Assembly: GCA_937952995.1 (NCBI GenBank)
Contig: CALFYB010000209.1
Coordinates: forward strand, 1 to 7,764
Reading direction: 5' to 3'
Source: an uncultured Caulobacteraceae bacterium
GTDB taxonomy: Bacteria; Pseudomonadota; Alphaproteobacteria; Caulobacterales; Caulobacteraceae
DNA length: 7,764 bases
The notes under the pieces are model-generated. The model did not search any database. It was not told where the DNA came from and worked only from the letters and a program-made list of their open reading frames with translations. This document shows positions 1-5,957 of the stretch, in pieces; within the stretch, counting starts at the first letter, position 1; each line of letters opens with the position of its first letter. Made by a program: the position numbers and the translations under genes.

Positions 1-419
1 GCCTCAACATCGCATTCGAGCCGGGCCACAGACATGACCGAGCCGTCAACGCCGCGAAACCGCAGGCCGAGATACGTTTCAAAGCGGATGCCCGGACGCC
101 ATGCGACCTTGCGGGTGCGCTGTCCCAGTCGGCCCGATGTGGTGGCCTTCTCAACCGACCACACTTCGCCGTCCTTGGTGTAGCTAAACATGACCTGGCT
201 GTCAGAGTTGCCGCGCCCCGGCGTTCCCACCAGCTCGATCCCCGTAAGGATGCCCTTGTTCGAGTTGTTGTAGAACAGCGGCGTCTCGAACTGCCAGCAA
301 ACGTCCTGCCCGTAGTGCTGGGCCGTGCTGCCGTCCAGAATGCCGATCTGCCCCGTGGATGACCCGACGATCCACTGCCCGTAGCAATAGACCGAGCCGC
401 GCCCTTCATAGCGCCCGGT
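1..419 (-). CDS. Fragment of podovirus-type virion protein (P22 gp10-like packaged-DNA stabilization / tail accessory family)
   Basis: Reading the minus strand gives an uninterrupted frame from about 419 down to base 1 with no stop, so the C-terminus lies outside the window. Visible segments in order are TGRYEGRGSVYCYGQWIVG, then IGILDGSTAQHYGQDV, a stretch PLFYNNSNKGILTGIELV, then GRGNSDSQVMFSYTKDGEVW and RTRKVAWRPGIRF. The order of a target strand ending in IELVGTPGRG, SDSQVMFSYTKDGEVWS and a TRKVAWRPG strand resembles phage DNA-stabilization/tail accessory proteins, which bind below the portal and close the packaged head. The assignment is by recalled family pattern, not by search. The frame stays open to about 524, with a GTG at 449, but that part is antisense to the peptidase remnant and does not look phage-like. 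No Shine-Dalgarno sequence sits at a sensible distance from the GTG, so the natural N-terminus is probably lost at the joint near 405-440. Confidence 0.6.
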
Positions 420-675
420 AGGCGTTGTGGCGGATCCCGCCCCGGCCACCGATGGCGGGGCGGACCTTGAGGAGATGGCGGCGCTGGGTATGCCGGTTGC
501 CAGCCTGAAGCAGAACGGGCTGGACTATTTCGACTGGCACCATTCGCCAGATGACACGCTCGACAAGATCAAGGCCACGGATTTGGATCAGGCGGTTGCT
601 GCCTGGTCTGCCTTCACCTGGATGGTCGCCGATAGCGCCGTTGAGTTCCGCGCGCCAAAGGCCGCAGCGAAATAG
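412..675 (+). pseudogene. 3' remnant of M28-family zinc aminopeptidase
   Basis: The frame from 412 to the TAG at 673-675 encodes about 87 residues matching the C-terminal end of M28 metallopeptidases (carboxypeptidase Q / aminopeptidase type). These usually run to 450-550 residues, carry a signal peptide and cleave peptides in the periplasm using two zinc ions. Seen here are GGADLEEMAALGMPVASL, then DYFDWHHSPDDTLDKI, and a final amphipathic stretch LDQAVAAWSAFTWMVADS. The second histidine of HHSPDDT (codon 541-543) corresponds to the last zinc ligand of the family. The signal peptide and the other ligands are absent, because the frame is closed upstream by a TAG at 409-411 and the sequence further left belongs to a phage-like gene on the other strand. 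GTG 427 could start an 82-residue product, but it would not be catalytic. The remnant ends 42 bases before ddl. It could be a real truncation or an artefact of joining. Confidence 0.7.
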
Positions 676-717
676 AACTGGGCCGTAAGGTTTAGACTTG
701 AGTTTGGAGTAACTGGA

Positions 718-1659
718 ATGAGCCTTCCTTTGGCTGGACGTCATGTGGCCGTGTTAATGGGCGGCCTATCGTCCGAGCGCGACGTGTCCTTGGTGTCGGG
801 ACGTGAATGTGCCGATGCGCTGGAGCGGTTGGGCGCAAAGGTTAACCGAATCGATGCGGGCCGCGATCTGGCGCAGGTCTTAACGGCCGACCGCCCGGAC
901 GTGGTCTTTAACGCGCTGCACGGCGCGTGGGGTGAGGATGGCTGCGTTCAAGGCGTGCTGGAGACCCTGGGTCTGCCCTACACCCATTCAGGCGTGCTGG
1001 CCTCGGCGCTAGCCATGGACAAGGCTAAGGCCAAGGCTGTGCTGGCTGCAGCAGGCGTTGTTGTGCCAGGAGGTGGGCTCTTTAACCGTTTCGATGTGGC
1101 TAAATCCCACGTCATGCCGCCGCCCTATGTGGTTAAGCCAAATGCAGAGGGTTCCTCTGTCGGTGTATTTTTGGTCTTTGAAGGGGCCAATAGCCCGCCG
1201 CAGGAAGTGGTCGCGCCCAACTGGACTTTCGGCGAGGAGGTCATGGTTGAGCCCTATATTGCCGGACAGGAATTAGCGGTAGCCGTGATGGGGAATCAGG
1301 CCTTAACGGTCACCGATATCGTGTCGCGCACCGGATTCTATGACTATGACGCCAAGTACGGGGAGGGTGGCTCGACTCACATCATGCCTGCCGACATGCC
1401 CAAGTCGGCTTTTGAGCGCGCTTTACGCATGGCCGAGGCCGCTCACAGCGCTTTAGGTTGCCAAGGTGTTACGCGAAGTGACTTTCGTTATGACAACGTT
1501 AACGACCTTCTGGTCCTATTAGAGGTTAATACCCAGCCCGGTATGACGCCAACTTCGCTCGCTCCTGAGCAGGCGGCACATCTCGGAATTGGGTTCGATG
1601 ATTTGGTTTTGTGGATAGTGGAGCAGGCTTATGGCGGGAGGGGTAAGAGCGGGATCTAG
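718..1659 (+). CDS. ddl: D-alanine--D-alanine ligase
   Basis: Ddl is a cytoplasmic ATP-grasp enzyme that joins two D-alanines, supplying the dipeptide that MurF adds to the peptidoglycan precursor. The 313-residue length is normal for the DdlB type. The N-terminal domain has GGLSSERDVSL with the substrate-binding Glu20, and HGAWGEDGCVQG at about 68-79. The ATP-grasp part has VVKPNAEGSSVGV (138-150), EPYIAGQELAVAVMG (178-192) and YDYDAKYG with Lys213-Tyr214. TRSDF holds Arg253 and Asp255, and LLEVNTQPGMTPTSL holds the magnesium ligands Glu269 and Asn271. All expected active-site residues are present. ATG 718 is supported by GGAG at 706-709, eight bases upstream. The gene overlaps ftsQ by 29 bases, so the two are likely co-transcribed and translationally coupled. 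In many alphaproteobacteria murB precedes ddl; here a peptidase remnant lies there instead. Confidence 0.96.
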   Translation: MSLPLAGRHVAVLMGGLSSERDVSLVSGRECADALERLGAKVNRIDAGRDLAQVLTADRPDVVFNALHGAWGEDGCVQGVLETLGLPYTHSGVLASALAMDKAKAKAVLAAAGVVVPGGGLFNRFDVAKSHVMPPPYVVKPNAEGSSVGVFLVFEGANSPPQEVVAPNWTFGEEVMVEPYIAGQELAVAVMGNQALTVTDIVSRTGFYDYDAKYGEGGSTHIMPADMPKSAFERALRMAEAAHSALGCQGVTRSDFRYDNVNDLLVLLEVNTQPGMTPTSLAPEQAAHLGIGFDDLVLWIVEQAYGGRGKSGI

Positions 1660-2578
1660 TCGCCCAGCCGACCCACGCGCCAAATTTGCAGCCACGGTTG
1701 CCAGCCGCAATGTGGCTCCGCCTCACACAGCCCCTCGACCCCGTTCCTCTGCGTCCCAAACGTCGGCCAACAATCGTGAACGGTCCGCAGGTCTTGGCGG
1801 CTTTACCCTAAGCCCTGTTCAGACCATCGGCCTGCTGGCGGGTGTGCTCGTTTTGGCTGGGGTCATCGTCCTTGTGACCGGTGATCGGCCGCAGAAAATT
1901 GCGTCGGCCATTACAACGACCTTCGAAACCCAGACCAGCGCCATGGGCTTCAAGGTTAAGACCGTCCACGTCCAAGGCACTTCAGGTATGGCCCAGGCCG
2001 ACGTGGTCGCTGCCACTGGAATCTATCAGGATCAACCCATCCTTACGCTGGATCTAAAGGCCCTTCAGGCCAAGGTCGAGGCCGTGGGCTGGGTCAAGTC
2101 GGCCAAGGTCGTTCGACTGTTGCCCGACACCCTCGTGATCGCCGTCGTCGAGCGCCAGCGCTTGGCGGTGTGGCAAAATCAGGGCCAGACCAAGGTCGTT
2201 GATGTCGAGGGCAAGGTGATCCAAGAGGCCAACCCTGCCAATTTTAGCAATCTGCCCTTGGTGGTCGGTGTCGGCGCAAACGAAGCCGCGCCCGTCATTA
2301 TGCCCATGGTCCTGTCTCGTCCACGATTGGTGTCGCGGCTGGAGGCATTGGTGCGGGTTGATCAACGCCGTTGGGACCTGCGTCTTAAGGATGGCGGCAT
2401 CATCCAACTGCCTGCGGTGGGCGAAGACTCGGCCTTGATCCAACTCGATCAAATCGATCAAAAATCGCGGATATTGGACTTGGGATTTGAGCGCATCGAT
2501 CTGCGCGATCCCAACATGCTTGCCGTAAGGCCACGGGCGGGCGCAGCCCCCGGCGGCCTGATAGCAGGGGGTGCATGA
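1631..2578 (+). CDS. ftsQ: Cell division protein FtsQ
   Basis: FtsQ is a bitopic inner-membrane divisome protein that links the cytoplasmic ring to the periplasmic septal synthase and its FtsL/FtsB regulators. The 315 residues begin with a Ser/Pro/Arg-rich cytoplasmic tail of about 60 residues, followed by a single membrane segment at about 63-83 (TIGLLAGVLVLAGVIVLV). A POTRA domain lies at about 107-175, running from KVKTVHVQGTSGMAQADVVAA to LLPDTLVIAVVERQRLAVW, and a beta domain follows with the DQRRWDLRLKDGGIIQLP strand pair near 244-261. This is the usual alphaproteobacterial architecture. ATG 1631 is preceded by GGAG at 1620-1623 with about seven bases of spacing and starts inside ddl. 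The stop at 2576-2578 lies 19 bases before the preferred ftsA start. The long tail is poorly conserved in the family, so its composition is not informative. Confidence 0.95.
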   Translation: MAGGVRAGSSRPADPRAKFAATVASRNVAPPHTAPRPRSSASQTSANNRERSAGLGGFTLSPVQTIGLLAGVLVLAGVIVLVTGDRPQKIASAITTTFETQTSAMGFKVKTVHVQGTSGMAQADVVAATGIYQDQPILTLDLKALQAKVEAVGWVKSAKVVRLLPDTLVIAVVERQRLAVWQNQGQTKVVDVEGKVIQEANPANFSNLPLVVGVGANEAAPVIMPMVLSRPRLVSRLEALVRVDQRRWDLRLKDGGIIQLPAVGEDSALIQLDQIDQKSRILDLGFERIDLRDPNMLAVRPRAGAAPGGLIAGGA

Positions 2579-2597
2579 TGTGGGGGAGTTCGACCGA

Positions 2598-3923
2598 ATG
2601 TCGCGTTTAGACGACCGCCGAGAGGCTCGAGAAGGCCTTAAGGCCTTGGCCGGACGTCAGCCTGTTGTGGCGGCAGTCGATCTGGGCGCATCCAAGGTGA
2701 CCTGCTTCATCATGAAGCCAGACGGCGTGCGCCGTGAAGACCGCACCTTGCAGACGGTCGGCGTCAGCCATGTCCAGTCGCGCGGTGTGCGCGGTGGCGC
2801 GATCATCAATCTCGAAGAGGCTACCCAGTCTATCGCCCAAGCTGTCGAGCGGGCCGAGACGGTTGCCGGTGTTAATGTTCAAGGCGTGACGGTGACAACC
2901 GCTGGCGGTCAGCTGTCCAGCAGCCGCGTTCGCACGCAGGTTTCGTTGGGTGCCCGCCCGATCTCTGATCACGACCTTTCCCGCGCCATCACGGCGGCGG
3001 TCAATCAGGTCCGTTGTCAGGGTCGCCGTCCTATTCACCTCTTGCCTATCGCGTGGTCCGTTGATGGTCTGCGCGGCATTCGTGATCCTCGCGCTATGAC
3101 CGGCCGCGCGCTGGGTCTTGAGCTGTTGGTGGTAACCATCGCCGATCAAGCCTTCCAGACCCTCAGCCACTGTGTCGAGCGCGCTCACCTGCAGTTCCAC
3201 GGCGTCGTCGCCGCACCATTCTCGTCGGCTCTGGCTGCCTTGGAAGAGGATGAGATGGATCTGGGCTGCGTCTGCATCGATATGGGCGGTGGCTCGACCT
3301 CGGTCAGCGTCTTTGCCAATGGCTCGCTGGTCCATGTCGACTCCCTAGCTGTCGGCGGCAGCCATGTGACCGCTGATATTGCCCGTGGCCTATCGACCTC
3401 CATCGCAGGGGCAGAGCGGATTAAGACCTTGCACGGCTCGGCCATTGCCAGCGCCAATGAAGATCGCGAAATGATCGAGGCACCGCCGCGGGGTGACGAT
3501 CCAGGCGCTGGACCTGTCGTTGCGCCGCGCTCGCTGCTCAAGGGAATTATTGCGCCGCGCGTTGAAGAGACCCTAGAGCTACTACGAGAGCGCCTTAAGG
3601 CCTCTGGCGCGCCTGTTGAGGCCGGTGCAGGCATTGTTTTGACCGGCGGTGCCAGTCAGCTCGCCGGGGTACGTGAAGTGGCTGTGCGGGTCTTTGATCG
3701 CCCTGTGCGCTTGGGCCGTCCGCGCCGCGTGCCACATCTGGCCGATTCCGCCTCGGGTCCAGCCTTCTGCGCGGCGGCGGGGGTCTTGCATCGTTCGGCC
3801 TTTGGTCCACGGGAAGCGGTTTCGACCCAAGCCCTGACGGGCGGGCGCAACCGTACCCAGCAGCTCGATCCCTCGTCGGGAACCCTGACCAGGATCGCAG
3901 CATGGTTAAGCGACAACCTCTAA
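2598..3923 (+). CDS. ftsA: Cell division protein FtsA
   Basis: FtsA is an actin-like ATPase that tethers FtsZ filaments to the inner membrane and recruits later divisome proteins. From ATG 2598 the protein has 441 residues. Actin-fold nucleotide motifs are VDLGASKVTCFIM (27-39, phosphate 1), CIDMGGGSTSVSVF (226-239, phosphate 2) and LTGGASQLAGV (348-358, adenosine). The FtsA-specific SHS2 subdomain falls at about 85-165. The C-terminal TLTRIAAWLSDNL is the amphipathic membrane-targeting helix. I chose ATG 2598 because GGGGAG at 2582-2587 sits about ten bases upstream and because the following MSRLDDRREAREGLKAL resembles the start of caulobacterial FtsA. An in-frame GTG at 2571, overlapping the ftsQ stop, would add nine residues and has no convincing ribosome-binding site. 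A loop at about 288-308 (NEDREMIEAPPRGDDPGAG) is typical of the less conserved 2B region. Confidence 0.95.
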   Translation: MSRLDDRREAREGLKALAGRQPVVAAVDLGASKVTCFIMKPDGVRREDRTLQTVGVSHVQSRGVRGGAIINLEEATQSIAQAVERAETVAGVNVQGVTVTTAGGQLSSSRVRTQVSLGARPISDHDLSRAITAAVNQVRCQGRRPIHLLPIAWSVDGLRGIRDPRAMTGRALGLELLVVTIADQAFQTLSHCVERAHLQFHGVVAAPFSSALAALEEDEMDLGCVCIDMGGGSTSVSVFANGSLVHVDSLAVGGSHVTADIARGLSTSIAGAERIKTLHGSAIASANEDREMIEAPPRGDDPGAGPVVAPRSLLKGIIAPRVEETLELLRERLKASGAPVEAGAGIVLTGGASQLAGVREVAVRVFDRPVRLGRPRRVPHLADSASGPAFCAAAGVLHRSAFGPREAVSTQALTGGRNRTQQLDPSSGTLTRIAAWLSDNL

Positions 3924-4002
3924 AGTTCTAAAACTGTTCATGACTGCTACGGCTAGCGATAGTAATCATTGACATGAATTTACAGCGGGTTTGGCCGAAC
4001 AT

Positions 4003-4007
4003 GATTC
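4003..4007 (+). promoter_or_regulatory. GANTC site (CcrM methylation), distal
   Basis: The sequence reads GATTC, a match to the GANTC recognition site of the cell-cycle DNA methyltransferase CcrM. It lies about 170 bases upstream of the ftsZ start codon. Short sites occur by chance; the presence of two such sites in one 250-base promoter, as in Caulobacter ftsZ, raises its credibility. Confidence 0.5.
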
Positions 4008-4060
4008 GGGAACCCACTGACAATGCACAAATTTTACACCAAAAGGCTCGACCAACGCCC

Positions 4061-4065
4061 GACTC
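4061..4065 (+). promoter_or_regulatory. GANTC site (CcrM methylation), proximal
   Basis: The sequence reads GACTC, matching GANTC. It lies 11 bases upstream of the CtrA-type box and 108 bases upstream of the ftsZ ATG. Methylated sites at this sort of position bind GcrA in Caulobacter and raise ftsZ transcription; that role is inferred here by analogy. Confidence 0.55.
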
Positions 4066-4076
4066 AGCTTATTCAG

Positions 4077-4091
4077 TTAACTGCGCGTTAA
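4077..4091 (+). promoter_or_regulatory. CtrA-binding box upstream of ftsZ
   Basis: Two TTAA half-sites (4077-4080 and 4088-4091) are separated by exactly seven bases, CTGCGCG. This matches the TTAA-N7-TTAA core of the CtrA consensus in all eight fixed positions; the following base is G rather than the preferred C. The box lies 82 bases before the ftsZ start codon. In Caulobacter, CtrA represses ftsZ in swarmer cells from such a site, and the same repression is inferred here. The co-occurrence of sciP in this window shows that the CtrA pathway is present in this organism. Confidence 0.75.
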
Positions 4092-4173
4092 GCATTGTGG
4101 CCGTTTAGTTAACGCCATCCACAAATGCACCTAGCGCGCGGTTCGCCGAGGTTGGTTCGAAGGGTTTTGGTCG

Positions 4174-5742
4174 ATGGCTATTCAATTGTCTGCTCCGCGT
4201 ACGACGGAATTGAAGCCCCGGATCGTGGTGTTTGGCATCGGGGGTGCCGGTGGCAACGCCGTGAACAACATGATCGACGCGGGTCTCGAGGGTGTCGAGT
4301 TCGTGGTCGCCAACACCGACGCTCAGCAACTGGCCTTCTCTAAGACCGATCGCCGTATCCAACTGGGTGTTCAGGTTACCCAAGGCCTCGGGGCCGGGGC
4401 CCATCCAGAGGTTGGCATGTCCGCCGCCGAAGAGTCCGCGCCTGAAATTGGCGAGCATCTCGACGGTGCCCACATGGTCTTCATCACCGCAGGCATGGGC
4501 GGCGGTACCGGAACCGGTGCTGCTCCGATCATTGCCAAGTGCGCTCGTGAGCGCGGTATCCTGACCGTCGGCGTCGTCACCAAGCCTTTCCAGTTCGAAG
4601 GCCGTCACCGGATGCGTCTGGCGGATGCCGGGATCGCTGAGCTTCAGCGCTATGTCGACACGCTGATCGTTATCCCGAACCAGAACCTTTTCCGCGTCGC
4701 CAACGAGCGCACCACCTTCGCCGAAGCCTTTGGTATGGCCGATCAGGTGCTGCATTCGGGCGTTCGTTCGATCACCGACCTGATGGTCCTTCCCGGACTG
4801 ATCAACCTCGACTTTGCTGACGTCCGCACGGTGATGACCGAGATGGGTAAGGCGATGATGGGTACCGGTGAAGCGTCTGGCGAAGATCGCGCACTGCTGG
4901 CGGCGCAAAATGCCATCGCCAATCCTCTGCTCGACGAAGTGTCGCTCAAGGGTGCCAAGGCCGTGCTGGTCAACGTCACCGGCGGTCTGGATATGACCCT
5001 TCTGGAAGTCGACGAGGCAGCCAACGCCATTTCCGACCAGGTCGATGCCGACGCCAACATCATCTTTGGTGCTGCTTTCGATCCATCGCTGGACGGTAAG
5101 ATCCGCGTTTCTGTGGTTGCTACGGGCATGGACGGCGCGTCCATCGCGGCTATCGAGCCTAAGGTCGAGCGTGGCCTATCGCGCGCTGAGCCCCTGCGGA
5201 TTCCGGAGCCTGCTCCCCGTGCCGCTCAGGTCGAGGCCCCGGTGATGATGCAGACGCCTGCCCAAGCCTTTGAGCAGGATCTCGTTCAGCGTGCGGCAGC
5301 AGCCTTGGCGCCCGCGCCCCAAGAAACCTATGAGGCCCCGATCTATAGCGACCAGGCGGAATTGGATATTGAGCCGCTCGCCGCCCATCATCAGCCTTAT
5401 GAAACTGACGCTGGAAGCTATTCGCCTCAGATCGCTGCGTCAGGCATTAACCCATCCATAAACTACGGTCAGCGTGCGCCAGCCGTGGAGCAAGACGAAT
5501 ATTATGCGCAACCAGATCCTCGGGTCACCGATGATCGCCGCGGCCAAAAGGGCGGTTGGTTGAGCCTTTTCGGTAGCCGTCCGCGCCAAGATCCCGTCAT
5601 TGCACCGCGTGCTGCAGAGCCGATCCCGCAGTTCCGTAATCAGAACGCAGGGAACGCCGCAGTTCGTCCTTCCGAAGAGCCTGAGGCGCAAGCAGGGGAT
5701 GATCTGGAAATCCCATCGTTCCTGCGCCGCCTAGCCAACTAG
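4174..5742 (+). CDS. ftsZ: Cell division GTPase FtsZ
   Basis: FtsZ is the tubulin-like GTPase that polymerises into the division ring. The 522-residue protein has the nucleotide pocket GIGGAGGNAVNNM (21-33), the tubulin signature GGGTGTG at 109-115, and VVTKPFQFEG (134-143). The T7 synergy loop is GLINLDFADVRTVM (208-221), whose Asp residues activate GTP hydrolysis in the neighbouring subunit. The globular core ends near 325. A linker of about 180 residues rich in Ala, Pro, Glu and Gln follows, as in caulobacterial FtsZ and much longer than in E. coli. It carries a hydrophobic patch GGWLSLFGS at 460-468. The last 13 residues, DLEIPSFLRRLAN, are the conserved tail that binds FtsA and other partners. 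ATG 4174 has AAGGG nine bases upstream. A terminator follows the stop, so ftsZ may be an independent unit. Confidence 0.98.
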   Translation: MAIQLSAPRTTELKPRIVVFGIGGAGGNAVNNMIDAGLEGVEFVVANTDAQQLAFSKTDRRIQLGVQVTQGLGAGAHPEVGMSAAEESAPEIGEHLDGAHMVFITAGMGGGTGTGAAPIIAKCARERGILTVGVVTKPFQFEGRHRMRLADAGIAELQRYVDTLIVIPNQNLFRVANERTTFAEAFGMADQVLHSGVRSITDLMVLPGLINLDFADVRTVMTEMGKAMMGTGEASGEDRALLAAQNAIANPLLDEVSLKGAKAVLVNVTGGLDMTLLEVDEAANAISDQVDADANIIFGAAFDPSLDGKIRVSVVATGMDGASIAAIEPKVERGLSRAEPLRIPEPAPRAAQVEAPVMMQTPAQAFEQDLVQRAAAALAPAPQETYEAPIYSDQAELDIEPLAAHHQPYETDAGSYSPQIAASGINPSINYGQRAPAVEQDEYYAQPDPRVTDDRRGQKGGWLSLFGSRPRQDPVIAPRAAEPIPQFRNQNAGNAAVRPSEEPEAQAGDDLEIPSFLRRLAN

Positions 5743-5800
5743 GCCTTAGCGGCCGGGGTCCCTCAAAAGGGTGGCCCTGGCCCGAATTTGAGGCTAAATT

Positions 5801-5826
5801 GAGGTCGCGTTGCGGCCTCTTTTTAT
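5801..5826 (+). terminator. Rho-independent terminator after ftsZ
   Basis: An 8-bp stem pairs GAGGTCGC (5801-5808) with GCGGCCTC (5812-5819), including one G-T wobble, around a GTT loop. It is followed directly by a run of five T (5820-5824) and further T-rich sequence. It lies 58 bases after the ftsZ stop. Just upstream, 5753-5793 is G/C-rich with imperfect self-complementarity around CCCT-CAAA-AGGG, which may add to the structure. Transcription of lpxC therefore probably depends at least partly on its own promoter. Confidence 0.8.
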
Positions 5827-5957
5827 TATAATTTTCAATACCCTAGATGCGAAACATTCCGAAACAGGAGTTGTTTTGCCGCGCTGCAACAAAGTTTATA
5901 CACCAAGCTGGGGTTTTGGGTGGCCGAATGCCGCTCCCCATTTTGGAAGGTTTCGAC
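5827..5957 (+). promoter_or_regulatory. lpxC upstream region, promoter not resolved
   Basis: This stretch separates the ftsZ terminator from the preferred lpxC start and should hold the lpxC promoter. It is A/T-rich at its left end. TATAAT at 5827-5832 and TTATAC at 5896-5901 resemble -10 hexamers, but neither has a good -35 partner at 16-18 bases; the nearest for the second is TTGTTT at 5871-5876, spaced 19 bases. The lpxC ribosome-binding site GGAAGG is at 5945-5950. The lpxC frame is open through the region back to ATG 5847, but no ribosome-binding site supports starting there. Confidence 0.35.

Larger units (their letters stand above)
3924..4173 (+). promoter_or_regulatory. ftsA-ftsZ intergenic regulatory region (ftsZ promoter)
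   Basis: This 250-base gap is the only sizeable non-coding stretch within the division cluster and is clearly more A/T-rich than its flanks. It contains two GANTC sites (4003-4007 and 4061-4065), one near-perfect CtrA-type box (4077-4091), and a further TTAAC at 4109-4113. The ftsZ ribosome-binding site is AAGGG at 4160-4164, nine bases before the ATG. In Caulobacter crescentus ftsZ has its own promoter here, repressed by CtrA and stimulated by CcrM methylation through GcrA; the same inputs are inferred here. I cannot place a confident -35/-10 pair. The TTGACA at 3969-3974 has no matching -10 element at normal spacing, so the transcription start is unknown. No terminator hairpin is evident after ftsA, so read-through from ftsQA into ftsZ is possible. 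Confidence 0.7.

Noticed and set aside
202..387. Plus-strand small frame near the left end
   Set aside because: It lies opposite the phage-like frame, whose translation shows coherent strand motifs; the plus-strand product does not resemble any protein family.
2571..2597. GTG 2571 as ftsA start, overlapping ftsQ by eight bases
   Set aside because: No suitable ribosome-binding site, while ATG 2598 has GGGGAG at good distance and fits the N-terminus of the family.
2607..3335. Minus-strand frame of about 240 codons opposite ftsA
   Set aside because: It mirrors ftsA codons, lacks a ribosome-binding site and recognisable domains.
3969..3974. TTGACA as the -35 element of a standard ftsZ promoter
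   Set aside because: No -10-like hexamer lies 16-18 bases downstream.
4105..4908. Long minus-strand frame opposite the start of ftsZ
   Set aside because: It is antisense to the most conserved part of ftsZ, has low-complexity basic/His-rich composition and no recognisable motif; it reflects codon bias of the real gene.
5827..5832. TATAAT as the -10 element of the lpxC promoter
   Set aside because: It lies directly in the terminator tail of ftsZ and has no -35 partner at proper spacing.
5847..5957. N-terminally extended LpxC from ATG 5847 or ATG 5928
   Set aside because: The extra residues do not look like LpxC and have poor ribosome-binding sites; GTG 5958 has GGAAGG seven bases upstream.
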